This document shows positions 9,391-17,634 of a stretch of DNA of 64,000 bases, piece by piece (positions within the stretch are counted from its first letter, which is position 1; each line of letters begins with the position of its first letter). The position numbers were made by a program, and so were the translations under genes. The DNA is from an uncultured Treponema sp. (lineage in GTDB: Bacteria > Spirochaetota > Spirochaetia > Treponematales > Treponemataceae). The DNA lies in assembly GCA_947165895.1 (NCBI GenBank), contig CAMVCB010000003.1, positions 62,001 through 126,000 of the forward strand, given 5' to 3'. The notes beneath the pieces were generated by a model, which saw only the letters and a program-made list of their open reading frames with translations, was not told where the DNA came from and did no database searches.

Positions 9391-10359
9391 TTAGTTGAGC
9401 AGGAGTGACGGATTAATGCTCTTTCCGTTTTTATAAACTGTAAAGTGAAGATGAGGACCTGTACTCATTCCGGTTGAACCAACGCGGCCAATCATAGTAT
9501 TGGTATAAACAAAATTGCCTTTTCTACAGGTAATCTGACTCATATGACCATAGAGGGTTTTGTAGCCCGAATGATGGGTAATGATAACGTAATTTCCGTA
9601 GGTGGCATTGAAGCCTGTAGTTGTAACCTTACCGTCAAGGGCGGCATAAATTGGAGTTCCCGGACTTGTTGCCATATCAAGACCACCGTGGAAGGTACGC
9701 TTTGAAGCATTAAAAGGAGAATCACGCCAGCCGTAGCGGGAAGAAACCCAGTAACGTCCGTGAAGAGGCCTGTGGAAGAGGTCGCCGTTGATTTCCTGGC
9801 GGGTCATCCAGTCCAGCTCTGCATCCGGAACAAAAAGTGAAGTTCCAGCCTTGAGGGAAGCATCAAGGGCAAGGGCATTTGCAGCCGCACACTGCTGGGC
9901 GCTGACTTTATAGTTTTCTGCAATTGAGGAAGGTGTTTCGCCGTCCTTTCTTACTGTATAGATGATGCCTGTCATTGAAGGGATTTTCAGATACTGACCA
10001 ACCTGAATCAGGCGGGACTGCTTGATATTATTAACGCTGATAATAGTATCTGTAGTGACATTGTGCTTTTCTGCAATGAAGCCAATCATGTCACCGGGTT
10101 TAACGCGGTAAGTCTGATATGTAATAGTAGATTCGGCCGAATCAAGCTTGCTGCTTTCAAATTCAGAATTTTCCCCTTCACTCAAAAGAGCTTCCAGGTT
10201 TTCTGTGTATTCAGGAAGGCTGGAAGTTTCAAAACCTCCGACAGATTTACGCATTCCGAGTACTTTTACAGTTTTTACAAGAGTTGCGGTAAGTGCAAAA
10301 CTTGCAAAAAAGCAGGCAGCAGAAATTACAGCCAATCTATATTTTTTATCTGTTATCAT
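9391..10359 (-). CDS. LysM and M23 peptidase (cell-wall endopeptidase)
   Basis: Membrane-anchored periplasmic protein. It has one N-terminal transmembrane segment, a LysM repeat (YRVKPGDMIGFIAEKHNV), a second weaker LysM-like stretch (YTVRKDGETPSSIAENY) and a C-terminal M23 domain. The zinc ligands are visible in FHGGLDMA and GPHLHFTVY. It probably cuts peptidoglycan cross-links or, if inactive, regulates an amidase. A good promoter has its -10 at 10398-10403, only 2 nt before an in-frame ATG at 10395. That puts the first ATG upstream of the expected transcript start, so 10359 is preferred. Confidence 0.88.
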   Translation of the reverse strand: MITDKKYRLAVISAACFFASFALTATLVKTVKVLGMRKSVGGFETSSLPEYTENLEALLSEGENSEFESSKLDSAESTITYQTYRVKPGDMIGFIAEKHNVTTDTIISVNNIKQSRLIQVGQYLKIPSMTGIIYTVRKDGETPSSIAENYKVSAQQCAAANALALDASLKAGTSLFVPDAELDWMTRQEINGDLFHRPLHGRYWVSSRYGWRDSPFNASKRTFHGGLDMATSPGTPIYAALDGKVTTTGFNATYGNYVIITHHSGYKTLYGHMSQITCRKGNFVYTNTMIGRVGSTGMSTGPHLHFTVYKNGKSINPSLLLN

Positions 10360-10397
10360 AGTTAGAAATCTATTAAAAATATTTTTTATTATCATAA

Positions 10398-10426
10398 ATT
10401 ATATCCCAACCCTTTCTTATCCGCAA
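10398..10426 (-). promoter_or_regulatory. Promoter of the M23 peptidase gene
   Basis: On the minus strand TTGCGG (10421-10426), a 17-bp spacer and TATAAT (10398-10403). It fills the short gap after rlmE and would drive the M23-fruK pair. Its position argues for the downstream ATG at 10359. Confidence 0.7.
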
Positions 10427-10431
10427 TTAAT

Positions 10432-11034
10432 TTATTTTTTTCCGATTCCCACAAGATAAGTTTCAAAGCTTTCTGCGCGGCAGGCTTCGGGCTTAAATCC
10501 CTTTGCCGAAGTAAAAATTTCCCTCATGGATTTGAGGAATTTCTGCTGATCACCGTTCTGGAAGATTTTTACAGTAAAATTACCGCCCTGTTTGAGCATA
10601 GTCTGGGCATACCAGATTGCCATTTCAACAAGCTGTTCACTGCGGGCTGTATCTACAGTGCGGTTTCCGGTTGTTTTTGGAGCTGCATCGCAGACAACAA
10701 GGTCATAAGGGCCGTTTTCTTTAATCTGCTTACGGATTTCAGGAGCATTCAAATCTCCCTGAATAAAAAGAAGATTGTCACCCTTTACGATTTTTGAAAG
10801 AGGATTCAAATCGCAGGATACAACCTTTCCGCTGCCATCCATCTGACGCAAAAGGAAGGTAGTCCAGCTGCCAGGAGCTGAACCTAAGTCAAGAACCGTG
10901 TAGTTCTTCTTTATCATACCGAATTTTTCATCGATTTCTTTTAATTTATAAACTGAACGTGCCGGATATCCTTCAGAAAAGGCCTTCTGCGACCAGAAAT
11001 CCGGCTTTTCATAACTATTTCCTGATTTTCCCAT
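10432..11034 (-). CDS. rlmE: 23S rRNA (uridine-2'-O)-methyltransferase RlmE/FtsJ
   Basis: Rossmann-fold SAM methyltransferase of 200 residues modifying U2552 in the ribosomal A-loop. The SAM motif LDLGSAPGSWTTFLL lies at about residues 48-62, with CDAAPKTTGN further on. The K-D-K-E catalytic set is represented by the N-terminal Lys, this Asp, and the later VKIF and ESFETY segments. It follows the adenylate cyclase gene by about 30 bp on the same strand. Confidence 0.94.
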   Translation of the reverse strand: MGKSGNSYEKPDFWSQKAFSEGYPARSVYKLKEIDEKFGMIKKNYTVLDLGSAPGSWTTFLLRQMDGSGKVVSCDLNPLSKIVKGDNLLFIQGDLNAPEIRKQIKENGPYDLVVCDAAPKTTGNRTVDTARSEQLVEMAIWYAQTMLKQGGNFTVKIFQNGDQQKFLKSMREIFTSAKGFKPEACRAESFETYLVGIGKK

Positions 11035-11066
11035 AATGTAATTTTCGGAATTCCAAAAGTCATTCT

Positions 11067-13286
11067 TTACTTAATTTTGATGTTGAAAACTCCGTCCCAG
11101 TTTTTTTCGGGCGGAGATTTTCGGAAATGACGGATACGGTCAAGGAAGATTATAGACGGCATATCGTTATAAAGGGAAACACATTCCTTAAATGAAGCTT
11201 CTGCCTTGTCCCAGTTCTGACGGCGGTAGGCATTTAATCCGCTTTCAAACTTATCCCGGATATCATAGATTTTTAGGGAAGCATCTTCTTTTTTCTGAAG
11301 AATTTCATAAATGCGGACAGGCTCTGTTTTTCCCTTCACAGTAATATAATCAAGTTCACGGCAGATAAAGGCTCCGTTTAGTTTTTCAAAAACTGCCTCA
11401 CTGATAATCGCCTTTGAACCATAAGCCTTGTTCACACCTTCAAGTCTGGCCGCAAGATTTACGGCATCTCCGATTGAAGTAAAATCCATGCGGTTTTTAG
11501 AACCTACAGAACCGAAAGTCACCTTACCACTGTTAATACCAATTCCCATAGAAACATAATCGCTGCCATCCTTGAGGGAAGCCTTCTGAGCTTCACGCAT
11601 TGCGGCACGGATTTCCATAGCAGCCTTACAGGCGTTGTATTCTTTTCGCGGGCCTGCAAAAAAAGCCATGACCTCATCGCCCACAAATTTATCAATATCA
11701 CCGTGATTTTTTATAATAATTTCAGATTCCAAATCCAGATAGTGATTTAAAAGGGAAACTACATCTTTTGCCGGCCGACCTTCGCACATGGAAGTAAAAC
11801 CGCGTATATCTGTAAAAAGGAAGCAGAGCTCTTTTGTGACGCTGAGCTTTGAAGCAGCTTCCCGGTCGGCATATTTTAATGTTGAATTTGAAAGATAAGG
11901 AATTACGCCGCGAATCAAAGAAACAAGATCCTTAATTTCTACAGAAAGCTCACCTATTTCATCCCGGGACTTTATATCATCATTAAAAGCCAGAGATTCA
12001 TAACCGACTTTACCGCCGCCACTTAATATAGAAGAAAGCTGATTTGTTGATTCATGAACATTGGCACGAAGATAAATAAGAGGTGTAGCAATAAAATCAC
12101 TGAGTAAAACTGTAATGATGATTACAATATAAAGGAAGATTGCGGACAGCGTAAAAACGAAAACCTGGGTCTGAAAGTAGGCTTTCATAAGGATTTCAGT
12201 TCTGTAGCGTACTATAGAAAATCCTTTAATTCTCTGACCGGCCTTTCGTGAAAAAGTAACAGGATGAATATAAAGGCAGGTCTTTTTTACCTTATCATAA
12301 ACCGGCTCTTTACGGTAACTTCCGTTCTGGTAGCGTTTTACATATTCCAGAGCCTTTTCAGAAGATATTGATTTTTCATCTTCCGGAACCTTGCCGGGAT
12401 TTCCCGTAGTATAGGCAAAAACATCGTAATCCGGCAGTTTTACCGATGAATCAATATTTTCTATATAATAGGGAGTCGAATCATTTGTGATTATGATATC
12501 AATTCGCTCGTAAGGAGTATTGGAATATTTGTTAGACTCCCTCTGTTCATCAAAAAATTTCGAGATTTTATCATTCATTCCATCGGCAGAATCATAAACT
12601 GCCGCCGCCTGTTCTGCCTGAGCACGACCTGTGTTACTTACAGATTCAGTAATCATAGAATGATAATCGCGCAGAATAAAAAAAGTAAAAGCAGAAAGAA
12701 TTACAATAATTGTAGAAAGAATTGTTACAAGAACCTTTGTTCGGATAGAAACAAAAAGCTTCTTTTTTGAATTACGGCTTTTTTGAGTCTGTCTGATAAG
12801 GTCATTCATACGACTTCTTCGTGTACGGTAAAAATTAATTACAAAACCAGTAATTCCCACATGGCAAAAAAGTGCACTAAGAGCACAAAAGTAAACAAGC
12901 GGATTAAGTTTGAGAAACCACCTTATTGTATTTGCAAACTCAATCATGCAGGCAACAGATGTGACAAGATAAAGGGAAATAATGATAAAAATTACTATAA
13001 GACAGATTTTCCTGCTGATTTTCTTAAGAAAAAGAGAAATAATCAGAAAAACTGAGCCTGCCGGCAGCAGAAGCAGGCATAAAAGAAGGATTGTAAGGGG
13101 AAAATTTTGAAAAAGCTCCTTCCCCTTTAACAGCCCTGCTGCAAAGGAAAGGACTGAAAAAGTCTGGGGAATGGAAGCTTTGTCAGAAGGAAGGGAAAGA
13201 GGCAGGGCGGAAATGGGAAGAAAAAATAAAGCTCCCAGATAAAGCGCCGAAAAAATCCTGAAACATAAAGCTTTTATGTTATTCAA
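11067..13286 (-). CDS. Membrane class III adenylate cyclase
   Basis: Predicted inner-membrane cyclase of 739 residues making cAMP. Several hydrophobic helices lie in residues 1-150, a further one near 185-205, then an extracytoplasmic sensor region, another helix near 375-400, a HAMP-like linker and the catalytic domain (about 480-660). FLFTDIRGFTSM and GDIDKFVGDEVMAFF carry the two metal Asp residues and the adenine-selecting Lys. FTSIGDAVNLAARLE supplies the transition-state Asn and Arg. A TPR-like tail follows. It lies between rlmE and the S1-domain gene, with no visible link to either. Confidence 0.9.
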   Translation of the reverse strand: MNNIKALCFRIFSALYLGALFFLPISALPLSLPSDKASIPQTFSVLSFAAGLLKGKELFQNFPLTILLLCLLLLPAGSVFLIISLFLKKISRKICLIVIFIIISLYLVTSVACMIEFANTIRWFLKLNPLVYFCALSALFCHVGITGFVINFYRTRRSRMNDLIRQTQKSRNSKKKLFVSIRTKVLVTILSTIIVILSAFTFFILRDYHSMITESVSNTGRAQAEQAAAVYDSADGMNDKISKFFDEQRESNKYSNTPYERIDIIITNDSTPYYIENIDSSVKLPDYDVFAYTTGNPGKVPEDEKSISSEKALEYVKRYQNGSYRKEPVYDKVKKTCLYIHPVTFSRKAGQRIKGFSIVRYRTEILMKAYFQTQVFVFTLSAIFLYIVIIITVLLSDFIATPLIYLRANVHESTNQLSSILSGGGKVGYESLAFNDDIKSRDEIGELSVEIKDLVSLIRGVIPYLSNSTLKYADREAASKLSVTKELCFLFTDIRGFTSMCEGRPAKDVVSLLNHYLDLESEIIIKNHGDIDKFVGDEVMAFFAGPRKEYNACKAAMEIRAAMREAQKASLKDGSDYVSMGIGINSGKVTFGSVGSKNRMDFTSIGDAVNLAARLEGVNKAYGSKAIISEAVFEKLNGAFICRELDYITVKGKTEPVRIYEILQKKEDASLKIYDIRDKFESGLNAYRRQNWDKAEASFKECVSLYNDMPSIIFLDRIRHFRKSPPEKNWDGVFNIKIK

Positions 13287-13322
13287 AGGAATGCCTCCTG
13301 CGGTCTTTAGTTTCAGAGCCGG

Positions 13323-14417
13323 CTATTTCTTAAAGAAAGCTGCAAAAGGATTGTAGGTTTCGCCGTCGTCCTTCTGGCTTGAAAGATAACTTGCGGCAGT
13401 TGTATCCTGTTCAGCGCTCTGAGCCGGTTTCAGGCTGATGCGTTTTGCCTGGGCATCAACTTTTTCTACAACAACGCTCATGCTCTGGCCAACAGAATAA
13501 ACCTTTTTCAGGTTTGTTCCGGCTTTTACGCCTTCAAGCTCGCTGATGTGAACAAGGCCGTCAATTCCGCTTGCAAGATTAACAAATACGCCGAAGTCCG
13601 CAATGCGAACGATTTTTCCGTCGATTTTAGTTCCAAGAGGGAAAGCTTCTTCCGCATTTTCCCATGGGTCAGCAATCAAAGCCTTAAGGGAAACAGAAAC
13701 GCGCTCGTTTTTCCAGTCAGTTTTTAAAACTTTTACGGTGATTTTATCGCCGACAGCTACAATGTCAGCCGGGTCGTTTACGCGGTCAAGTGACATTTCG
13801 CTAATTGGAAGCAGAGTTTTAAAGCCAAGAACGTTTACAAAAGCACCGAACTTTTCAATGCTTTCTACAGTTCCTTCAAGAACTGCGCCCTCTGTAATCT
13901 GATTTGCAAGGGAACCAAGCTTGTTTGCATATTCGCTTTCGCCGATTTTACGGTTAGAAACGATTATGTTTTTTCCTTCATTTTTGAACTCGGTAATTAC
14001 AAAGGTCATTGTGCGGCCGATGTAGTAAGCAGGCTCTTTTTTGTCTTTGAATCCCATCTGAGAGTAAGGGCAGAAAGCCCGGCTTGAACCGATTTTTACT
14101 TCAAATCCGCCTTTAATTTCGCCCTGAACGCTTCCTTCTACAGGAATCTGATTCTTATATGCGTTTTCCAGCATTGATGTATCGGCTTTCTGGCCTGCAA
14201 GTTTTGCTGTAAAGTGCATTTCGCCCCGAACATCAGCTGTAAAGTAAACGGTAACTTTATCACCTTCTTTTACAGTGCAGTTTCCGTCTGCGTCGGTAAA
14301 ATCAGCCTTGTCTACAAGACCTTCCGACTTTGCGCTCAAATCAATAAAAACTGTGTCGTTTGTTACGGCAACGACTGTAGTTTCAAATGGTTCTCCAACT
14401 TCAAATCTATTAATCAT
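13323..14417 (-). CDS. S1 RNA-binding domain protein (ribosomal protein S1-like)
   Basis: Protein of 364 residues with about four S1 OB-folds, at roughly residues 5-75, 88-160, 175-245 and 260-330. Recognisable S1 motifs include FGAFVNVLGFKTLLPISEM and FGVFVNLASGIDGLVHISEL. The first two repeats are more divergent. It is shorter than E. coli S1 (six repeats) and may be the S1-like translation factor of this lineage. AAGGAAG precedes the ATG. Its upstream spacer contains the large 14462-14579 inverted repeat. Confidence 0.85.
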   Translation of the reverse strand: MINRFEVGEPFETTVVAVTNDTVFIDLSAKSEGLVDKADFTDADGNCTVKEGDKVTVYFTADVRGEMHFTAKLAGQKADTSMLENAYKNQIPVEGSVQGEIKGGFEVKIGSSRAFCPYSQMGFKDKKEPAYYIGRTMTFVITEFKNEGKNIIVSNRKIGESEYANKLGSLANQITEGAVLEGTVESIEKFGAFVNVLGFKTLLPISEMSLDRVNDPADIVAVGDKITVKVLKTDWKNERVSVSLKALIADPWENAEEAFPLGTKIDGKIVRIADFGVFVNLASGIDGLVHISELEGVKAGTNLKKVYSVGQSMSVVVEKVDAQAKRISLKPAQSAEQDTTAASYLSSQKDDGETYNPFAAFFKK

Positions 14418-14461
14418 AAATCTTCCTTAAATAATATCTACTTAAATCTTGGCTCCCGGTC

Positions 14462-14579
14462 GCAAAGGGTGTTGCAAAATCGCGCAATAATGCGCTACAC
14501 GCTGATTGTTGCAAAGTAACTATAGAACTGACCGCTCTCGCGGTCACAACAATCAGAGTGTTTTTGCATCACCCTTTGC
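14462..14579. repeat. Branched inverted-repeat element between gatA and the S1 gene
   Basis: An outer 18-bp arm (14462-14479, GCAAAGGGTG..) pairs with 14562-14579 (..CACCCTTTGC) with about one mismatch. Inside are GCGCA/TGCGC (14482-14486, 14491-14495) and CTGATTGTTG/CAACAATCAG (14502-14511, 14547-14556). The latter encloses GACCGC/GCGGTC (14530-14535, 14540-14545). The whole 118 bp can fold as a three-way junction. No ORF fits. It could be a MITE-like repeat or a structured RNA. Confidence 0.75.
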
Positions 14580-14613
14580 TCCCTCGCGCCAGTTTTAATT
14601 ACATTCTTTCAAT

Positions 14614-16113
14614 TTATTTTACCTGAATACCACAACCTTTGTGGTCATCTTCCCAACTCTGTGCTACGCGCAGAATCTTTGCTTCATTAAACATGGCGCC
14701 GGCAAACTGGATGCCGACCGGCATTCCGTCCTTACTTGTTTTTCCGGCAGGAACGTTAATAGAAGGAATTCGGGCAAGGTTTACAAAAACTGTGTACATA
14801 TCGCTCAAATACATTTCAAGCGGATCATCAACCTTCTGGCCAAGCTTAAAGGCTGTTGTTGGACAGGTTGGGCTGATAATCAGATCATAATCTTCAAAAA
14901 GCTTTGCAACTTCACGCTGAATGCGGGCACGAACTGTCATGCCTTTTTTGTATGTATCGCCGGAGAACTGTTCAGAAAGAACGTAGTTTCCGATGATGAT
15001 ACGGCGTTTTACTTCAGGGCCGAAGCCTTCTGAACGGGTATCAACATAAAGCTCATCATAGCCTTTAGAATTATCAACACGTCGGCCGTAACGGATTCCG
15101 TCAAAACGGCTGAGGTTTGAAGCAGCTTCTGAAAGGGCAATTACATAGTAAGCGGCAATTGAAGCATCAAGAATCGGAAGGTCAACTTCTGTAATTTTTG
15201 CACCCTTGCTTTCGAACCAGGCACGGGTTTCATTGAAAACTCTGATAACTTCAGGGTCAGCACCTTCAGTTTTCATAAACTGCTTTGGAATGGCAATTTT
15301 AAGAGACTTGAATTCATCATCGCTCAAAGCCTTAAGATTACGGAGGCTTGCGGCATCTGGCAGGTCAGCAGATGTATCATCATACATATCTACGCCGCTC
15401 ATTACAGAAAGAGGCTCTGCAATATCAGCAGGAGTGTGACCAAGAATACCAACCTGATCCAGTGATGAACCGTAAGCTACAACGCCCCAGCGGCTGAGAA
15501 CACCGTAAGTCGGTTTAAGTCCGTAAATTCCGCAGTAAGAAGCAGGAAGACGAACTGAACCACCTGTTTCTGTTCCCAATCCGAACAAAGCCTGATTTGC
15601 AGAAACAGCGGCAGCTGAACCTCCCGAAGAACCTCCCGAAACGTATTCGCGGTTGATTGGGTTACGGGTCGGGCCGTAGCATGAGTATTCGGTAGAAGAA
15701 CCCATGGCAAATTCGTCCTGATTACAGCGGCCAAGAGGAATTGCTCCGGCAGCTTCAAGACGGTTGATTACTGTGGCACTGTATGGCGCAACATAGCCTT
15801 CAAGGATTTTTGAAGCACAGGTAAGGCGGTTTCCCTTGCAGGAAATATTATCCTTGTTTGCAAAAGGTATTCCCAGAAGAGGCTTCTTTTCATAAAGGGC
15901 ATCAAGACTGCCATTTGCCTTTGCTTCTGCAATTTCCTTATCAGCGGCTTCTGCCTTTGCTGCAGCATCATCATACATTTCGATGAAGGCATTCAAAGGA
16001 ATCGCAGCAGATTTATCTTTGTTAAAAGTTTCTACAGCGTTTTTTACAAGCTCAAGACTTGTTGTTTCGCCTTTTTTTAGGGCGGAACGGGTTTCATTTA
16101 TTGTATAGAACAT
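14614..16113 (-). CDS. gatA: Asp/Glu-tRNA(Asn/Gln) amidotransferase subunit A
   Basis: Amidase subunit of GatCAB, which releases ammonia from Gln to convert Glu-tRNA(Gln) or Asp-tRNA(Asn) to the amide form. The amidase signature is intact: Lys in FANKDNI, then GGSSGGSAAA and TETGGSVRLPAS. The 499 residues are typical. AGGAG lies 8 nt before the ATG. gatC is upstream on the same strand, 230 bp away; two repeat-like elements separate them. gatB, the tRNA-binding subunit, is not in the window. Confidence 0.97.
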   Translation of the reverse strand: MFYTINETRSALKKGETTSLELVKNAVETFNKDKSAAIPLNAFIEMYDDAAAKAEAADKEIAEAKANGSLDALYEKKPLLGIPFANKDNISCKGNRLTCASKILEGYVAPYSATVINRLEAAGAIPLGRCNQDEFAMGSSTEYSCYGPTRNPINREYVSGGSSGGSAAAVSANQALFGLGTETGGSVRLPASYCGIYGLKPTYGVLSRWGVVAYGSSLDQVGILGHTPADIAEPLSVMSGVDMYDDTSADLPDAASLRNLKALSDDEFKSLKIAIPKQFMKTEGADPEVIRVFNETRAWFESKGAKITEVDLPILDASIAAYYVIALSEAASNLSRFDGIRYGRRVDNSKGYDELYVDTRSEGFGPEVKRRIIIGNYVLSEQFSGDTYKKGMTVRARIQREVAKLFEDYDLIISPTCPTTAFKLGQKVDDPLEMYLSDMYTVFVNLARIPSINVPAGKTSKDGMPVGIQFAGAMFNEAKILRVAQSWEDDHKGCGIQVK

Positions 16114-16127
16114 AATTTATTCTCCTG

Positions 16128-16251
16128 AAAAATGCGTTAGCGATGGGAGCACTGAGGCGCCACGCGCCAAACCGACCGAAACGAAGTGAGGACGGTGAGC
16201 GTCAGCGAAGTGCGGACGTAGCGACCGGCCGCGAAGCGGACGGGAACGCCC
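16128..16251 (+). repeat. Intergenic repeat element, copy 1 (GCGTTAGCGATG..GGGAACGCCC)
   Basis: It begins AAAATGCGTTAGCGATG (16129-16145) and ends GGGAACGCCC (16242-16251), with a G+C-rich middle built of degenerate AGCGA words and the shared ACGTAGCGACC. A second copy with the same ends lies in opposite orientation between purE and purM. It abuts the CAGGAG ribosome site of gatA. Confidence 0.75.
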
Positions 16252-16357
16252 TATGCACCGGCTCTTGCAAATGTCGTAATGCTTCCTAAAGCTCTAAGCA
16301 TACCGCACATTTGCATCAGCATTGCATGCGCAATGCTGACATTTTATGCACCGGCTC
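16252..16357. repeat. 13-bp duplication of the gatC 3' end enclosing hairpins
   Basis: TATGCACCGGCTC occurs at 16252-16264 and again at 16345-16357; the second copy encodes the last residues and stop of gatC on the minus strand. Between them lie GCAAATGT/ACATTTGC arms (16266-16273, 16307-16314) and a hairpin CAGCATTGC/GCAATGCTG (16317-16325, 16330-16338). A 16-codon minus-strand frame (16301 to 16251) also ends in Arg-Ala-Gly-Ala-stop but lacks a ribosome site. Confidence 0.7.
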
Positions 16358-16655
16358 CAAGAACTTTCGGAACCTGGAAATATCCGTCCATAAAGTCTTT
16401 TGATACTTTCTTTACGTCTGTGATTTCAAGACCTTCCACAACTTCGTCACCGCGAAGCTTTTCAACCTGGGTAGAAGGATATGCGTCATAAGGATTTTCG
16501 CTGTCGTCGTATTTAGAAAGGATTTCAAAGTATCCTACGATATCATCAACCTGTTTTTTAAGAGTTTCCATGTCTGTACTTTCCGGAGAAAGACGTGACA
16601 AATAAAGGAGATTTTCAAGAGTCTCCTGATCAATCTTTTTATGAGTAGTAGCCAT
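16344..16655 (-). CDS. gatC: Asp/Glu-tRNA(Asn/Gln) amidotransferase subunit C
   Basis: Small GatC subunit of 103 residues that wraps around GatA and stabilises GatB. It shows the family pattern: LLYLSRLS near residue 16, then a Gln-Val-Asp-Asp-Ile helix around YFEIL, then LRGDEV and a C-terminal YFQVPKVL. The usual length is about 95-100. No Shine-Dalgarno: TATAAT (16663-16668, minus) ends 7 nt before the ATG, suggesting a leaderless mRNA. Its final codons are duplicated 93 bp downstream. Confidence 0.93.
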   Translation of the reverse strand: MATTHKKIDQETLENLLYLSRLSPESTDMETLKKQVDDIVGYFEILSKYDDSENPYDAYPSTQVEKLRGDEVVEGLEITDVKKVSKDFMDGYFQVPKVLGAGA

Positions 16656-16662
16656 AGAGAAT

Positions 16663-16668
16663 ATTATA
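16663..16668 (-). promoter_or_regulatory. -10 box abutting gatC start
   Basis: A perfect TATAAT on the minus strand, 7 nt before the gatC ATG, with no ribosome-binding site. The -35 region is weak. Confidence 0.6.
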
Positions 16669-16708
16669 GTAGAAAGCGGAATTTTAATAAATAGTTGGGC
16701 AAAAACCT

Positions 16709-17335
16709 TTATTTACAAAGCAAAAGGAGTCCTTCCACAATAGCCTTGTGTTCTTCGGGGGCGATGCGGGCATAGAGAGTGTCGGGGGTGTCGCCGGGCA
16801 TAACAGGAACTTTTTTCTGGATGAGGATTTTTCCGCCGTCACATTCGCTGCTTACGAGGTGGATGGTACAGCCGCTTTCTTTTTCGCCGGCGGCTAAAAC
16901 AGCTTCGTGAACGTGATGGCCCCACATGCCGACTCCGCCGAACTTTGGCAGAAGGGCCGGATGCAGGTTTATGATTTTGTCTTTGTATTCTTCAAGGATT
17001 TTTCCGCTTAAAACAGTGAGCCAGCCGGCCTGAACAATAGCCTGAGCGCCGAACTCGCGGCATTTTGCAAGAACGGAGTCAGAAACTGCAAGGCGTTTTT
17101 CGTCCCGGGAAGCAGCTTTAGCCACTTCCGCTCCCATAACGGCAAAAGGAGAACAGATTAGGCCTGGAATGCCAGCCTTAGCGGCCCGCTCCAGTGCGAA
17201 GGCCTTTTTTGTATCTGAAATGACGCAGACAATTTCATAAGGGCAGGCATCACCCTGAGCAGTCTGATAATCAATCAAAGCCTGAAGGTTTGTTCCGCCG
17301 CCACTGACAAGCACGGCAACTTTAGTTTTTGGCAT
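16709..17335 (-). CDS. purN: Phosphoribosylglycinamide formyltransferase
   Basis: Formyl-THF-dependent GAR transformylase, third step of purine synthesis. The N-terminal KVAVLVSGGGTNLQALID loop and the active-site region INLHPALLPKFGG (Asn and His) are clear. DGG follows near the end of the substrate site. The 208 residues are normal. AAGGGG precedes the ATG and sits directly beside the inverted CACAGAT repeat of the GxxExxY remnant. fhs at 54 kb can supply the 10-formyl-THF precursor. Confidence 0.96.
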   Translation of the reverse strand: MPKTKVAVLVSGGGTNLQALIDYQTAQGDACPYEIVCVISDTKKAFALERAAKAGIPGLICSPFAVMGAEVAKAASRDEKRLAVSDSVLAKCREFGAQAIVQAGWLTVLSGKILEEYKDKIINLHPALLPKFGGVGMWGHHVHEAVLAAGEKESGCTIHLVSSECDGGKILIQKKVPVMPGDTPDTLYARIAPEEHKAIVEGLLLLCK

Positions 17336-17354
17336 AAAATTTTCCCCTTATGAT

Positions 17355-17631
17355 TAGCCACAGATGGGACACAGATAAACACAGATTATGTGTTTATAAC
17401 ACGTTGAATTTCGACCTTAGGTGAGCCAAAATTTATAAGCAATCCGATTTTCTTTTTTGTAGCTTTTAAATAATTCAACAACAAGAGCATTTTCATAAAC
17501 TTTCTCAAGAAAGCCGCTTCCCAAAGTATTTGCAACATTATAAGAAGCTCCGATTATTTTCTCCGTTATTTTTCGTTAATCTCCAAAGTTTCTCCTTATC
17601 TGTGTCTTATCTGTGTTCATCTGTGGCTATT
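17355..17631. repeat. Inverted CACAGAT repeats bounding the GxxExxY remnant
   Basis: On the plus strand about 30 bp starting TAGCCACAGATG, with CACAGATAA and CACAGAT repeated, lies at 17355-17388. Its inverted counterpart, ending CATCTGTGGCTA, lies at 17598-17631. Each arm holds three CACAGAT/ATCTGTG words. The right arm starts 4 bp from the purM stop and the left arm touches the purN leader, so the cassette fills the whole purM-purN gap. Confidence 0.85.
17386..17586 (-). pseudogene. Degraded GxxExxY family gene
   Basis: On the minus strand one frame reads ITEKIIGASYNVANTLG then SGFLEKVYENALVVEL, the start and signature (G-x-x-E-x-x-Y) of the GxxExxY family. Another frame reads LLNYLKATKKKIGLLINFG then SPKVEIQRVINT and a stop, the family's C-terminus. 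Roughly 60-70 middle residues are missing, and the two parts join at a GTTGTTGAATTA stretch. A further frameshift sits in an A-run between a likely TTG start (17586, AAGGAG upstream) and ITEK. So the gene is broken by an internal deletion and at least one frameshift. The family's function is unknown; such genes are often seen with CACAGAT-type flanks. Confidence 0.88.
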
Positions 17632-17634
17632 AAT

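Noticed and set aside
14418..14613. Possible tRNA or small RNA gene in the branched repeat
   Set aside because: The fold does not match a tRNA cloverleaf (no T-arm sequence or suitable anticodon arm). Kept only as a structured repeat.
16251..16301. Sixteen-codon minus-strand frame ending like GatC
   Set aside because: No ribosome site; best explained as the duplicated gatC end rather than a real small gene.
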